This document shows, one piece after another, positions 1-10,482 of a DNA stretch of 64,000 nt. Below the pieces are notes generated by a model that made no database searches, had not been told where the DNA came from, and saw nothing but the letters and a program-made list of their open reading frames with translations. The stretch is from Lachnospiraceae bacterium KH1T2 (GTDB lineage: Bacteria > Bacillota > Clostridia > Lachnospirales > Lachnospiraceae). Positions within the stretch are counted from its first letter, which is position 1, and each line of letters opens with the position of its first letter. A program made the position numbers and the translations under genes. Location: positions 370,804-434,803 of the forward strand of contig FOSY01000002.1 of the NCBI GenBank assembly GCA_900114405.1, given 5' to 3'.

Positions 1-144
1 ACTCAGTAAACCAAGCAGTGACTTACCGTCAATAAAACTGTGGCCACTTGCAACATCAATGTCGCAATGAGATTTACTGTTTATGCTAAGAAACTCTTTA
101 AGATTCTGGTTATTCTTAAGACTTACTGTTACACATTTTTCCAT
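1..144 (-). CDS. HPr-like protein lacking His15, partial at window edge
   Basis: The gene begins at an ATG at 144 and runs off the left edge, giving about 48 residues. The visible part has the HPr fold pattern and ends in an IDGKSLLGLLS-like segment, which matches the Ser46 region of HPr that HPr kinase phosphorylates. The position of catalytic His15 is not histidine: the segment around residues 22-28 reads NSKSHCD, with no HARPA motif. It closely resembles the complete protein at 16182-16424. In Bacillus the His-less HPr paralogue Crh lies near yvcK, and here yvcK lies upstream on the same strand. A regulatory rather than sugar-phosphorylating role is inferred. The 265 bases up to yvcK hold a probable promoter region and no gene. 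Confidence 0.7.
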   Translation of the reverse strand, partial: MEKCVTVSLKNNQNLKEFLSINSKSHCDIDVASGHSFIDGKSLLGLLS

Positions 145-409
145 AGTTAAACTCCTCTATAAATAAATTTTTGCCCTCTACTGTATACAGTTTATCACTT
201 TACCAAGATAAATCAATCTGATTTTTTGTACACTTTTTACTATATTTTCACAACATTTTATACATTTTTAACTAATATGAGGCGTTATTTTAAGGTATTT
301 GTTATATGTTTTCAATAAGTCTTTTGTAATTTTTCACAAATTCGCCTGTGCGCTTTGCGCATAAACTTAAGTTTTCCTTAAATATTTTCTACAAATCTAA
401 TCTCAAGCA

Positions 410-1366
410 TCACTTCATTCTCATCAGATAGCTGAAGATCAAAAATGCTGTTTTGAGTTCATCATGTCGTATCTTTCCATGCTCATTGAGCCTTATGATA
501 TCATCTTCTATAAGCTTTACATTAAGCTTTTTAAGCTCTTCTCTATCCAGTACGACAGCATTTTTATTCTCATTATTCTTATAGCGGTCAGCAGTTTCCT
601 GATCCACTTCACCATTATTTGCTATGACACAGTCAACTTTGCGCTTATCCATATATTGATTAAGCACCTTCACATGTCCGCTCACTGTCAGGTCATCTGT
701 CTCACCAGGCTGAGAAACAAGGTTCGAAACATACATTATCGGCGCTTCCGTTTTCTCAAGGGCATCTCTTACCTGCGGTGCTATCAGATGTGGGATAATG
801 CTCGTATACAGGCTTCCGGGACTAAATATTATAAGGTCGGCTCCCGTTATCTTTTTCTGAACTTTGCTGCTTACTTTTATATCATGATCATATGAAAGCT
901 TTTTTATATGGCGAATATTTTTACTGACTTCCACTTCTCCAAAAAACTTATGATGCCTCTGATCATTTTCACCAACAAGGTCGATCTTATCCTCCGAAAG
1001 CGGCAGAACCGTTCCTTTTATATCGAGAAGCTTACACATGTACTTGGTAGCATCTGTAAGGCTGCCCTTTAAGTCTATCAATGCCGCCATAAGGATATTC
1101 CTTACAGGATGATTGTAAAGAGAACCATCTTTCTGAAAACGGTATCCTAAAAGATCAATCAGGTCTTCATCCGCATTTGCCATAGCCAGAAGAACTTTAC
1201 CTATATCTCCTACTGCTGGAATATCTAATTCTTCCTTAAGCTGACCTGTACTGCTTCCATTGTCGCTTACTGTAACTATAGTTGTCACGTCTACAGGGAA
1301 CTGTTTAAGTCCGGAAAGGAGGCATGACAATCCCGTACCGCCTCCAAAAACTACTACTTTTTTCAT
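410..1366 (-). CDS. yvcK: YvcK/CofD-like gluconeogenesis factor
   Basis: A 318-residue protein of the YvcK family (UDP-sugar-binding, CofD fold). This family is needed for growth on gluconeogenic carbon sources and for cell-envelope homeostasis. The N-terminal GGGTGLSCLLSGLK nucleotide-sugar binding loop, the TVSDNGSSTG segment and the PAVGDIGKVLLA segment are characteristic. In many Firmicutes it sits in rapZ-yvcK-whiA-crh. Here only a His-less HPr-like gene follows on the same strand, and neither rapZ nor whiA is adjacent. The start ATG at 1366 has an AGGAT ribosome site five bases upstream. Confidence 0.93.
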   Translation of the reverse strand: MKKVVVFGGGTGLSCLLSGLKQFPVDVTTIVTVSDNGSSTGQLKEELDIPAVGDIGKVLLAMANADEDLIDLLGYRFQKDGSLYNHPVRNILMAALIDLKGSLTDATKYMCKLLDIKGTVLPLSEDKIDLVGENDQRHHKFFGEVEVSKNIRHIKKLSYDHDIKVSSKVQKKITGADLIIFSPGSLYTSIIPHLIAPQVRDALEKTEAPIMYVSNLVSQPGETDDLTVSGHVKVLNQYMDKRKVDCVIANNGEVDQETADRYKNNENKNAVVLDREELKKLNVKLIEDDIIRLNEHGKIRHDELKTAFLIFSYLMRMK

Positions 1367-1549
1367 ATTTTATCCTAATTTTGTGCTTGCCTATTAATTA
1401 CCTGATATTAATTGCTTTGTACTTTACACTCCGCAATTCTATTAAACATTGTACTACATTAAGAATCTTATTAACAGTTACATCTATCCAAATAAAAGCC
1501 GATAAATAGATAAGCGGATTAATCTACAGAATGGGAGTGATTATATCAT

Positions 1550-4500
1550 ATGATTAGCCTTTTCAAAAAAATAAAGAATAGATACAATTCAAAATTTAGC
1601 ATTATAAGAGATTTTCTAAATCTCTCACTGATAATTCTTGCTGTATTTTTTATAAATAATGACAACTCTTTGTTTTTTTATTTATCTCCAGTCAGCTTCT
1701 ATACTTTCAAGGATATCCCTTTGATACTTATCACCGGCTTGCTTGGCTCCACCGGTGCAGCTACTGCTGTTCTGATATCAATTATCTTCAAAACCATCAC
1801 AAGCGGAATTTTTATATATACCTCTTTTATTTATCTGATACTTATACTCGCTGTTCAGTTAATATGTTCTAGAGGCTTTCTGCATAATCGATCACATGCC
1901 ATTTTATCCTTAATCATCATATCACTGATCCTTGGAAACGGCTGGGCTCTTATGATCTCTATCGCAACTAACACTTTTCATATTATGTTCAGCACCCGTT
2001 ATAATGTGATCTTCTTTCTAAGTGCCCTGCCAGAGTGCTTTATCAGTCTTTTCCTGCTCAGGCAGGCTCATAAGTATGCTTCATTGGACTTTAAGCGCAT
2101 GTTTTGGGGCTTTTCTAACTATTTTTATGAAAATGGAACTCCCCGGATCGACCACACTAAACTCTCCAAAATAAGCCATAAACTTACAGCTCTTATTATG
2201 TTTTCAATGATACTTATCGTATCTACAGCTGTACTTTCTATTCACTACCTTATGCCGGCACTTTTCAGTGCAAGTCAGGAGCTTAATTCCGATTCCACGC
2301 CATCAGCAGAAATCTTCCTCCAAGAAGAAGATATTGATCTTCACGACGTAACTCTGGGTAAATACAAAAATTCTCAAGACAAGATGAAGCAAAGAATCCA
2401 CAACGAAACTTTTGCTTTTGACTTCCGCCTGACACTTATGCTTCTGACTCCTTCTATCTGCATCGGTATACTTATGGATTATTTCATAAAGAGAAGGTTT
2501 ACCCGTCCGATCGTAGAAATGTCCGAAGCAATGAATCATCTTGAGGATATGGATGAAGAAAAGCTTATAAAAAGCGTACAGCTTTTATGTGATCTTAATA
2601 TTTCAACGCATGATGAATTAGAAGACTTGCGTCACAGCATAGAAAAAATGCTGTATGCTACTGTTGACTATATCAATGTTGTCAGAAATGAAGAAAAACT
2701 TTTTCACGAACTTCGTGTAGCTCAGGAGGCAAATACTGCCAAGACATCATTTCTTTCCAGAATGTCTCATGAGATACGAACTCCAATCAATGCAATCCTC
2801 GGAATGGATGAAATGATCTTAAGAGAATATGATGAGCCGCAGCTCAAAGAATATGCCGTAAACATACAAAATTCAGGCCGCACTCTGCTTTCTCTCGTAA
2901 ATGATATTTTAGACTTTTCTAAAATTGAAGCCGGAAAGATGGAGATAATCCCAGTAGAATACGACCTTAGCTCTGTGATAAATGACCTTGTAAACATGAC
3001 AAACATCAAGGCGGAGCAAAAGTCTCTGCAACTCATCATAAATGTAGATCCTGACATTCCCTATATCCTCTTCGGCGACGACATAAGGATCAGACAATGT
3101 GTCCTGAACATAATGACCAATGCTATAAAATACACAGAAAAAGGCTCTGTAACACTTGATGTTTCTTACAAACGCAAAGAAGATTCTGTCATCGTGCTCA
3201 AATTTACCATCACGGATACTGGAATCGGCATAAAAGAGGAAGATCTCCAAAAGTTATACTCTCCATTTGAAAGGATCGAGGAGACAAGAAATCGTACTAT
3301 CGAAGGTACAGGTCTTGGAATGAGTATCGTAAAGATGCTCCTATCTCTCATGAATACACAGCTTAATGTAAACAGCGTTTACGGGAAAGGAAGCGAGTTT
3401 TCTTTCGAGATCGAGCAAAAAATAGTTAAAGATGTTCCGATTGGAAACTTTACTGTTTCATATAAAAAATCTATTGAAGCAAAAAATAAATACAAAGTTC
3501 TTTTCAAAGCTCCTACAGCAAGAATACTTGTAGTTGATGATACTGTTATGAATCTGACTGTCGCAAAAGGGCTCTTAAAGCAGACTATGATCTGCGTGGA
3601 TACTGTTGAGAACGGCTTTGATGCTCTATCTCAGGTCAAAAAGATCAAGTATGATTGTATCTTCATCGATCACAGAATGCCTAAAATGGACGGAATCGAA
3701 ACCTTGCAGAAGATGCATGAAATGGCAGATAACATCAATAAAGACACTCCATGCATCGCATTAACTGCCAATGCTATCAGTGGGGCAAGAGAAAATTACC
3801 TTAAGGCAGGTTTTGATGACTATCTTTCAAAACCGATTGACAGCGCAAAGCTTGAAGAGCTGCTCTGCAGCCTGCTTCCTCCATCTAAGGTCAATAAGGC
3901 TGGTACTAAGGAATATGATGAGCTTGACTCAAGTACAGCGGTAAGCGAAACCAAGTCAGATTCTACTATACTCATGGATCAGCTTAGAGCGCTTCATGGT
4001 ATTGACTTAAAAGCTGCTATGGATAACTGCGGAAGTGCTGAATTACTTAAAGAGCTGGTGATACAGTTTTATGAGACTATTGATGAAAAGAGTTCTCTCA
4101 TAGAAAATTATGAATTCTCTGAAGATTGGAAAAACTACACAATTTATGTTCATGCACTTAAAAGCTCCGCAAGGCTTATCGGTGCAATGAAGCTATCACT
4201 CATGGCTAAAGCGCTTGAAGAAGCCGGAAATAATTTAGATATTTCTGCCATAAGAGCAGACACACCCGAACTTCTATCACTTTATAGAAGTTATAAGTCA
4301 AAACTTTCTGCGATATCTGAAAATGAATCCGCTGCCGACAGTGAACTGCCTCCGATCGATGCAGGACTTTATGACGAAATGATCAGCACTCTTAAAGAAT
4401 TTATCGAAGCCTTCGACTATGACAGCGCAGAAAGTGTTATCAATGAACTTTCTAAATATAAGCTTTCTGAAAAGGATACAGAAAAATTTAACTCTTTCTG

Positions 4501-4555
4501 TAAAGCTTTCAAAAACATTGAGCACGATAAGATGTTAGAAATACTTTCATCGTGA
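1550..4555 (+). CDS. Hybrid sensor histidine kinase with receiver and Hpt domains
   Basis: A 1001-residue membrane sensor. The N-terminal half has about six hydrophobic segments (residues 20-170, then 212-236 and 292-312) followed by a HAMP-like linker. The HisKA domain carries the phospho-accepting His407 in SRMSHEIRTP. The ATPase domain has NAIKYTE, DTGIGI and GTGLGMSIV boxes (about 520-595). The receiver domain has DD at 663-664 and phospho-acceptor Asp707. A C-terminal Hpt domain has His868 in YVHALKSSARL. The full phosphorelay is therefore on one chain, and no output regulator is adjacent. The signal is unknown. The start at 1550 follows GGGAGTG. The downstream gene is convergent, with a shared terminator. 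Confidence 0.9.
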   Translation: MISLFKKIKNRYNSKFSIIRDFLNLSLIILAVFFINNDNSLFFYLSPVSFYTFKDIPLILITGLLGSTGAATAVLISIIFKTITSGIFIYTSFIYLILILAVQLICSRGFLHNRSHAILSLIIISLILGNGWALMISIATNTFHIMFSTRYNVIFFLSALPECFISLFLLRQAHKYASLDFKRMFWGFSNYFYENGTPRIDHTKLSKISHKLTALIMFSMILIVSTAVLSIHYLMPALFSASQELNSDSTPSAEIFLQEEDIDLHDVTLGKYKNSQDKMKQRIHNETFAFDFRLTLMLLTPSICIGILMDYFIKRRFTRPIVEMSEAMNHLEDMDEEKLIKSVQLLCDLNISTHDELEDLRHSIEKMLYATVDYINVVRNEEKLFHELRVAQEANTAKTSFLSRMSHEIRTPINAILGMDEMILREYDEPQLKEYAVNIQNSGRTLLSLVNDILDFSKIEAGKMEIIPVEYDLSSVINDLVNMTNIKAEQKSLQLIINVDPDIPYILFGDDIRIRQCVLNIMTNAIKYTEKGSVTLDVSYKRKEDSVIVLKFTITDTGIGIKEEDLQKLYSPFERIEETRNRTIEGTGLGMSIVKMLLSLMNTQLNVNSVYGKGSEFSFEIEQKIVKDVPIGNFTVSYKKSIEAKNKYKVLFKAPTARILVVDDTVMNLTVAKGLLKQTMICVDTVENGFDALSQVKKIKYDCIFIDHRMPKMDGIETLQKMHEMADNINKDTPCIALTANAISGARENYLKAGFDDYLSKPIDSAKLEELLCSLLPPSKVNKAGTKEYDELDSSTAVSETKSDSTILMDQLRALHGIDLKAAMDNCGSAELLKELVIQFYETIDEKSSLIENYEFSEDWKNYTIYVHALKSSARLIGAMKLSLMAKALEEAGNNLDISAIRADTPELLSLYRSYKSKLSAISENESAADSELPPIDAGLYDEMISTLKEFIEAFDYDSAESVINELSKYKLSEKDTEKFNSFCKAFKNIEHDKMLEILSS

Positions 4556-4598
4556 ATATTTCAATACGATAGATATTTGCGTCAGCACATATGAGACG

Positions 4599-4638
4599 AA
4601 AGGCAGTGTTTTACAATACATGCAAACACTGCCTTTTT
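4599..4638. terminator. Bidirectional intrinsic terminator
   Basis: An AAGGCAGTGTTT / AAACACTGCCTT hairpin with T-rich flanks lies between the convergent kinase and methyltransferase genes. Confidence 0.85.
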
Positions 4639-4649
4639 CAATAACATCA

Positions 4650-5801
4650 TCACTTTTTGATTTCAAGAAGATTATACAAAGTAGGCTCTACGTTAAATTC
4701 TTTTATCGCATTTTCCACTTCTGTCAATGCGGCTTTCCTGACAGCCGGAAGTGATGGCTTCTTTATGGCTCTTATTAAAATGTTTTTCGGTGTATGAGCA
4801 AAATCAATAAATTCCAAAAGCTGCGTCTTATACCCGGAATATGTAAGCAGATTTCCTCTTATAGAGTCCGTAAGGAGTGCTGCAAATCTCTCCTGTATTA
4901 TCCCATACCGTGTAAGTATAGAAAGATTTTCCGTCTCCATCTGCTTATTTAATTCATGCTGGCAGCATGGAACAGAAAAGATCATCTTTGCATTCCACGA
5001 GATAGCATTAAAAAGAGCATAATCTGTTGCCGTATCACATGCATGCAGCGTCATGACCATATCCACGTCAAAAGGACACTTAAAACCGTTTATGTCGCCA
5101 AGCTCAAATCTTAGCTTCTCATATCCATATTTCTTAGCCGCTTCATTGCACTTTTTTATAACATCTTCTTTCAGGTCAAGTCCTATGATATTTGCATCAA
5201 TTCCCCTGACCTCTGTCAGATAGTAGTATACAATAAACGTCAGATATGACTTTCCGCAGCCGAAATCGATGATATTAAGACTTTTCATCTTCTTTTCGCG
5301 GATAGTATCATCGATTATTTCTATAAATCTGTTGATCTGACGGTACTTATCGTACATTGTTCTTACGATTTTTCCCTCACTGGTAAAAATCCCCATATCG
5401 ATCAACGGTTCTATTATTTCGCCTTCTTTTAAAATATAGTTTTTCTGGCGATTATGCGAATTGTCGGCTTTTTTAACCTTATCTGCTGAAACTTTCTTTT
5501 CATTAAAGAGAAGCTTTCCTTTTTTAGATATTTTAAGCGCAAATTCTTTATTATCTGTCCATGCGTTGAGCTGCATGAACTGTCCATCCATCAGCTCTAC
5601 GCACTTTGAAACTATTTCTCTGCATTCAACATTATCGTGAAAAACCTGTTTTTCTGTATATTTAGACACCTGATAAAAGTCATTTACCGGTGCGATATTT
5701 ATCTTCCTGTACTTTCCGCTTTTATTTGCCGGTTTACTGATAACCATTTTCTGAACCTTTTCTGCAAATATACCAGATAAATACTGTTCTAAATCTGACA
5801 C
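4650..5801 (-). CDS. Class I SAM-dependent methyltransferase (Methyltransf_32 type)
   Basis: A 383-residue cytosolic protein. The SAM-binding motif I is IIDFGCGKSYL (about residue 175). It is followed by the IIGLDLK acidic loop (motif II) and the MTLHACDTATDYAL segment typical of the Methyltransf_32 family, relatives of which are annotated as RNA or tRNA methyltransferases. The N-terminal 150 residues form a separate, less conserved domain, possibly for substrate recognition. Translation starts at GTG 5801, six bases after GGAGG. The substrate cannot be read from the sequence. It appears to be a single-gene unit. Confidence 0.8.
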   Translation of the reverse strand: MSDLEQYLSGIFAEKVQKMVISKPANKSGKYRKINIAPVNDFYQVSKYTEKQVFHDNVECREIVSKCVELMDGQFMQLNAWTDNKEFALKISKKGKLLFNEKKVSADKVKKADNSHNRQKNYILKEGEIIEPLIDMGIFTSEGKIVRTMYDKYRQINRFIEIIDDTIREKKMKSLNIIDFGCGKSYLTFIVYYYLTEVRGIDANIIGLDLKEDVIKKCNEAAKKYGYEKLRFELGDINGFKCPFDVDMVMTLHACDTATDYALFNAISWNAKMIFSVPCCQHELNKQMETENLSILTRYGIIQERFAALLTDSIRGNLLTYSGYKTQLLEFIDFAHTPKNILIRAIKKPSLPAVRKAALTEVENAIKEFNVEPTLYNLLEIKK

Positions 5802-5881
5802 TTCAAACCTCCATGCATTTCTTGATCAAATAAAACATCTTATTTTAGCACAATACAAAGCGGTTTTCTATCGTCTCAGAT

Positions 5882-7906
5882 TTATTTGAAGAATGCGATT
5901 TCCTCATTAAGCTTTTCAGCAACATCATGAAGTCCTGAAGCAGATTCTGCAAGTGTTGTTACTGTCGCTGAAAGTTCTTCAACCGAAGCCCCTGTAGTTT
6001 CAGAAGAAGCCGCATTTTCTTCAGAGATTGCTGTAAGTGAAGACATAGCGTCGCTTACGATCTTATTTGAAGCTACACATTCATCTGCATCTGATGAAAT
6101 GACATTAACTCCTGACGCAGTCTGCTCTATATCTCTAAGCATTCCCTTTACAGATAAAAGGGTATTCGCAAGTGCTTTCTGCTGCTCTATATTGCCCTCT
6201 TTGATCTCAACAGCAGCTTTTACAGCTTCCTGTGCCTGAGTTAAAAGGGCATCCATTACGCCTCTGATCTCCTGCGCAAGATTTTCTGAATCATCTGCAA
6301 GCTGACGTATTTCAGATGCAACTACCGCAAAACCTCTTCCATATTCACCTGATCTGGCAGCCTCAATAGAAGCATTAAGTGACAGAAGGTTAGTCTGAGA
6401 TGCAATTCCTGAAATTCCTTCAACTCTTTCATTTATATCCGCAACAGCTTCCTGAGTTGCAGAAATCTTGGCTGAGATTTCTTCTATCTTAGTTGTCATG
6501 CCGCTTGAAGACTCCTGAAGTGACATAAGTGATTTGCTTGAATCTTCAGATGCCTTTTTCATTCGTGCAGCTAATTCATTTACATTATTTGATGAACCCT
6601 GTACGCTCTCTACAGCCTTTGTTATCTTGTTTGATCCTTCTGCTGCTGACTGTATCTCTTCTGCCTGCTGAGCTGCTCCTGTAGCTATTTCCTGCACTGC
6701 GCCTGCAACGCTTTCAGTTGTAGCTGCTATCTGATTTGCCATCTCTGAAAGTTCTTCCGAAGAATTTCCAACTGTATTAGCTGACTCTTTAATGTAGCTT
6801 ACTATCGTCTCAAGCTTTTCTATTACTGAATTTGTATTTTGAACAATTTTTCCAAGTTCATCTTTTCTATTTACAAATCGTCTGATTTTCTTAAATTTTC
6901 CGTCAGCAAGTTCACCAAGGCTTTTATCAACCTCAAGTATAGGCGCTGTAAACTTGTTTGACATGATAAATGAAAAAATAACTACAACTACAAGTACTAT
7001 TAATCCAAGAACTATTCCACTAAATGCACTCGCTCTTGCTCCTGCAAGGATAGTATCAACACTTTCTGCCACACAGATCGTATACTGTGAAACAGGTTCT
7101 TTTACATAAGAAACATAGGTTCTATGACCAGTTACAGTACTTTCATATGTATCTGACTCTTTACCTGATGTCATGTAAGGTGATTTATTGAAGTCAACCG
7201 GCTCTGCATCAGCGTCGATCTCGTATTGAGAATGAGCTGCAAGGATTCCAGCATTATCAACTATAAATGCTTCTATACCATCTTCAGCGAGTATTGCATG
7301 CAGATCATTTATGTTATAACTTCTGTGTAAAACACCGATAACATTGCCATTATCATCTTTTACCGGAACTGCAATACATGTGTTTCTTACCTTTGTCGAG
7401 CCGCTTACAAAAACAGCCGCAACATTTACCTCTCCCTTTGAAGCTTTCTGAAAATAATCTCTTTCAGAAATATCTACGCATTTTCCTTCGTCACTTCTTA
7501 ATACCATCATTCCTTGCATATTAGAAAGAACTATCTGGTTATCATCTTTAAAGGACTCATTTATTAACTTCATCTGACGGAGTATATCCGCTCTGTTTTC
7601 GCTTGTTTCACCATTCTTTAGAAAGTCTATCATACTCGAAGAAGAAGCAAGTCCCATAAGTGCAGTCTTGTTTTCTTCAAATATCTGCTGCACTGCTGCC
7701 TGAAGGTACCATGCTGACCAGCTGAGATTATCCTTTGATGATCTGATAGACTCACTCTGGCTTTTCATAAAGTTGACACTTACAACAATTATAAGCGGAA
7801 TGACTGCCACGCTTATAGCCGCCATTATTATTTTAGTCTTAATACTATTAAACCCACTTACAAAATTTACGGATTTTGATTTCTTTGCACCAGCCTGTGT
7901 TTTCAC
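5882..7906 (-). CDS. Methyl-accepting chemotaxis protein with Cache sensor
   Basis: A 674-residue receptor. A first membrane helix (residues 26-47) is followed by an extracytoplasmic double-Cache-like sensor (about 50-285; the [14 protein letters not shown] segment is typical). A second helix (about 292-315), a HAMP domain and a long coiled-coil signalling domain follow. The signalling tip has [20 protein letters not shown] and the [13 protein letters not shown] segment that contacts CheA/CheW. No CheR-docking pentapeptide is present at the C-terminus. The start is GTG at 7906, just after AAGGAGG. The gene stands alone, and the 272 bases upstream hold only its promoter region. The ligand is unknown. 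Confidence 0.92.
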   Translation of the reverse strand: MKTQAGAKKSKSVNFVSGFNSIKTKIIMAAISVAVIPLIIVVSVNFMKSQSESIRSSKDNLSWSAWYLQAAVQQIFEENKTALMGLASSSSMIDFLKNGETSENRADILRQMKLINESFKDDNQIVLSNMQGMMVLRSDEGKCVDISERDYFQKASKGEVNVAAVFVSGSTKVRNTCIAVPVKDDNGNVIGVLHRSYNINDLHAILAEDGIEAFIVDNAGILAAHSQYEIDADAEPVDFNKSPYMTSGKESDTYESTVTGHRTYVSYVKEPVSQYTICVAESVDTILAGARASAFSGIVLGLIVLVVVVIFSFIMSNKFTAPILEVDKSLGELADGKFKKIRRFVNRKDELGKIVQNTNSVIEKLETIVSYIKESANTVGNSSEELSEMANQIAATTESVAGAVQEIATGAAQQAEEIQSAAEGSNKITKAVESVQGSSNNVNELAARMKKASEDSSKSLMSLQESSSGMTTKIEEISAKISATQEAVADINERVEGISGIASQTNLLSLNASIEAARSGEYGRGFAVVASEIRQLADDSENLAQEIRGVMDALLTQAQEAVKAAVEIKEGNIEQQKALANTLLSVKGMLRDIEQTASGVNVISSDADECVASNKIVSDAMSSLTAISEENAASSETTGASVEELSATVTTLAESASGLHDVAEKLNEEIAFFK

Positions 7907-8178
7907 TTTGCCTCCTTAAAATTATATTGTTTTTTTATTGATTCTTTGGGGAAATTGGTAGTTTCACCTACATTGATATGGGGGTACATCATTAAAATTT
8001 AGTCACGTTCTTTTGCAGGTGAAAGTATATCACAAAATAGACACAATTAAAGGGAATTTCATATTAATATATCTAAAACTTTCAAAAAAAAGTATAAAGA
8101 AATCTCTCATCTTATATATGTCTATTTCAGGCTATCCATGATAGAATTGAAAGGATTAAATTCCGGAGGGACTCTATT

Positions 8179-9006
8179 ATGAAGCGACTTGATAAGTATT
8201 TAACTCCTGCCATCATACTCATTATTTTTGAAGTGACTGCATTTACACTTTGGCACCTCAAAGATAACATTTTCTATCTATATAATTTCAGCTATATCGG
8301 AATTTCTTTGTCTATTGGGATTTCCCTCTATATGAGAAGGTACAAATACGCCAGGCGCGTAGTTCAACTTTTGATAGGTCTTTATATGCTCATCTATCTC
8401 GGGCTTATCTGCAGTGAAAATATGCAGCTCGAAGGCTTTTGGTACTATCTTTTCACAGGTACATTTGAGGCCGCAACGATCCATTATGCCGTAGCCAAGC
8501 TTGCCGGTCCATTGATCTTTGGCAGAGGTTGGTGCGGTTATGCCTGCTGGACAGCAATGTTTCTTGATCTATTGCCTTACAAGACGCCCTCGCTCCCAAG
8601 AAAAAACATTAATTGGATAAGATATGTCACCTTTACCCTTTCACTTATATTTGTTTCTGCACTCTTTCTATCTCGAGTGGGAAATATAGAACGTATCATG
8701 TTTTGGGCTTTTATCATTGGAAATTTGCTCTACTACTTAGCCGGTATTACATTGGCAATACTATTCAAGGACAATCGTGCTTTCTGTAAATATATATGTC
8801 CTATCACAGTATTCTTAAAACCAATGAGCTACTTTGCATTGATCCGCATCACTTGTGATAAAGATAAATGTATAAACTGTGGAAAATGTAAAAAAATATG
8901 CCCGATGGACGTAGATGTGACAGATAATTCCAGAAAAAGAAAAAACGGTACTGACTGCATCCTTTGCATGGAATGTGTTAATAACTGCCCTAAGAATGCA
9001 TTATAA
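8179..9006 (+). CDS. Membrane-bound 4Fe-4S ferredoxin (NapH/CcoG/NosR-like)
   Basis: A 275-residue protein with about five membrane helices and a C-terminal soluble domain. That domain has two cysteine clusters, CINCGKCKKICP (about 232-243) and CILCMECVNNCP, each expected to ligate a [4Fe-4S] centre. The GRGWCGYACWTAMF segment between helices is the second hallmark of the NapH/NosR/CcoG group. Such proteins shuttle electrons at the membrane to partner oxidoreductases or accessory maturation systems. No partner is adjacent here. The start at 8179 follows CGGAGGG. Confidence 0.82.
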   Translation: MKRLDKYLTPAIILIIFEVTAFTLWHLKDNIFYLYNFSYIGISLSIGISLYMRRYKYARRVVQLLIGLYMLIYLGLICSENMQLEGFWYYLFTGTFEAATIHYAVAKLAGPLIFGRGWCGYACWTAMFLDLLPYKTPSLPRKNINWIRYVTFTLSLIFVSALFLSRVGNIERIMFWAFIIGNLLYYLAGITLAILFKDNRAFCKYICPITVFLKPMSYFALIRITCDKDKCINCGKCKKICPMDVDVTDNSRKRKNGTDCILCMECVNNCPKNAL

Positions 9007-9016
9007 CTGCTTAGTA

Positions 9017-9046
9017 CAAAAGAGAACTCCGACGGGGTTCTCTTTT
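9017..9046. terminator. Bidirectional intrinsic terminator
   Basis: An AAAGAGAAC / GTTCTCTTT hairpin lies between the convergent ferredoxin and lactate-dehydrogenase genes. Confidence 0.8.
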
Positions 9047-9059
9047 GCATTTATATAAT

Positions 9060-10358
9060 TTATTTAACTTCAGCAGCACCATATGGAAGTGACTCATTGA
9101 AATTACGAGCGTTTTCCATTGTTACAGCAGCGATAGCCTGGAGTGCTTCTCTTGTAAAGAATGCCTGATGAGATGTAAGGATAAGATTTGGGAATGAAAC
9201 AAGTCTTGCGACGATGTCATTAGAGAGCATATCCTCTGAATGATCTGTGTAAACATTCTCATCTTCGCCTTCATATACATCAAGTGCAACAGCATGGAAC
9301 TTATCCTGCTTTAATGCATCCATAAGAGCATTGATGTCGATAAGACCTCCACGTGATGTATTAACAAGCATTACGTTATCTTTCATAAGGCTGATAGCAT
9401 TTGCATCGATAAGGTGATGTGTTCCGCCTTCACCCATGATAAGTGGTGCATGAAGAGAGATAAGATCAGATCTCTTAAGAAGCTCTTCCTTAGAAACATA
9501 TGTAAGAAGACCATCCTCTTCAAGCTTCTTATTAGGGAAAGCATCCCATCCAAGAACTGTCATTCCATAACCCTTGCAGATATTAGCCATGCAGACACCT
9601 ATACGACCTGTACCCATGATACCTGCAACCTTATTGTGAAGATCGATTCCAAGAAGACCTGAAAGTGCAAAGTTATTGTCCTTAACCTTGTTATAAGCCT
9701 TGTGGATACGACGGTTAGCAGCCTGGATGATTGTCATTGCATGCTCTGCTACTGCATATGGAGAGTAAGCCGGAACACGAAGAACTGTCATTCCATATTC
9801 CTTTGCAGCTTCCATATCTACGTTATTAAAGCCTGCGCATCTAAGAAGGATGAGCTTAACACCGCATTTATTAAGTGTCTCGATAACAGGACGTGATGCA
9901 TCATCATTTACGAAAATACATACTGCATCATATCCGTCAGCAAGTGATGCTGTCTCCTCTGTAAGACGAGTGCTGAAATATTTGATATCAGCATTGTATG
10001 CACCCTCGCCACGATCCTTGCTGAGCTCGCTGAAAAAGATACGGTCATAACTCTTTGTTCCAAAGAAAGCGATCTTGATAAGATCAAGCTTTTTGCTCTT
10101 TGGCTCTGCGCTATTGATAGCAGCTACAAGCTTCTCATAAGCTTCCTCTTCATCAGCACCTTCGATAGTAATGTGAAGATTAGTTCCCTTGATAGCGCCA
10201 AGACCAAGAAGCTGGAGCACATTGCTTCCGTCCGCAGTCTTATCATCAGTAGAAATTGTAACAACACTCTTGAATGAAGTACATGCCTGTGCTACAAGAG
10301 CTGCAGGTCTTGCATGAACACCCATTGGATTTTTTACTACATGATCAAATTTCTTCAT
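9060..10358 (-). CDS. HPr phosphocarrier fused to D-2-hydroxyacid (D-lactate) dehydrogenase
   Basis: A 432-residue fusion. Residues 1-85 are a complete HPr domain: His15 in NPMGVHARPAA (the site phosphorylated by PTS enzyme I) and Ser45 in the DGS segment aligned with the HPr-kinase site. Residues from about 100 onward are a full D-isomer 2-hydroxyacid dehydrogenase. It has an NAD-binding GIMGTGRIG loop and the catalytic Arg (NTSRGG), Glu (DVYEGED) and His (LTSHQAF) of the D-lactate dehydrogenase family. The start is set at ATG 10358 because AAAGGTG lies nine bases upstream and because this places His at exactly position 15. A GTG at 10370 overlaps that ribosome site and is unlikely. The fusion suggests that lactate formation is coupled to PTS or HPr-kinase status (inference). 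Confidence 0.92.
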   Translation of the reverse strand: MKKFDHVVKNPMGVHARPAALVAQACTSFKSVVTISTDDKTADGSNVLQLLGLGAIKGTNLHITIEGADEEEAYEKLVAAINSAEPKSKKLDLIKIAFFGTKSYDRIFFSELSKDRGEGAYNADIKYFSTRLTEETASLADGYDAVCIFVNDDASRPVIETLNKCGVKLILLRCAGFNNVDMEAAKEYGMTVLRVPAYSPYAVAEHAMTIIQAANRRIHKAYNKVKDNNFALSGLLGIDLHNKVAGIMGTGRIGVCMANICKGYGMTVLGWDAFPNKKLEEDGLLTYVSKEELLKRSDLISLHAPLIMGEGGTHHLIDANAISLMKDNVMLVNTSRGGLIDINALMDALKQDKFHAVALDVYEGEDENVYTDHSEDMLSNDIVARLVSFPNLILTSHQAFFTREALQAIAAVTMENARNFNESLPYGAAEVK

Positions 10359-10482
10359 TTCAACAAACACCTTTCTTAAACGAAAATCGTTCTATCATTT
10401 TATCGACAAACACCCATAAATTAATAAGCACTTTTGAAATTATATTTTCATACAGCCTTAAGATATACGGATAGTTGTCATA

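Noticed and set aside
464..895. 143-codon plus-strand frame inside yvcK
   Set aside because: It lies antisense to a well-conserved gene and has no ribosome site or family resemblance.
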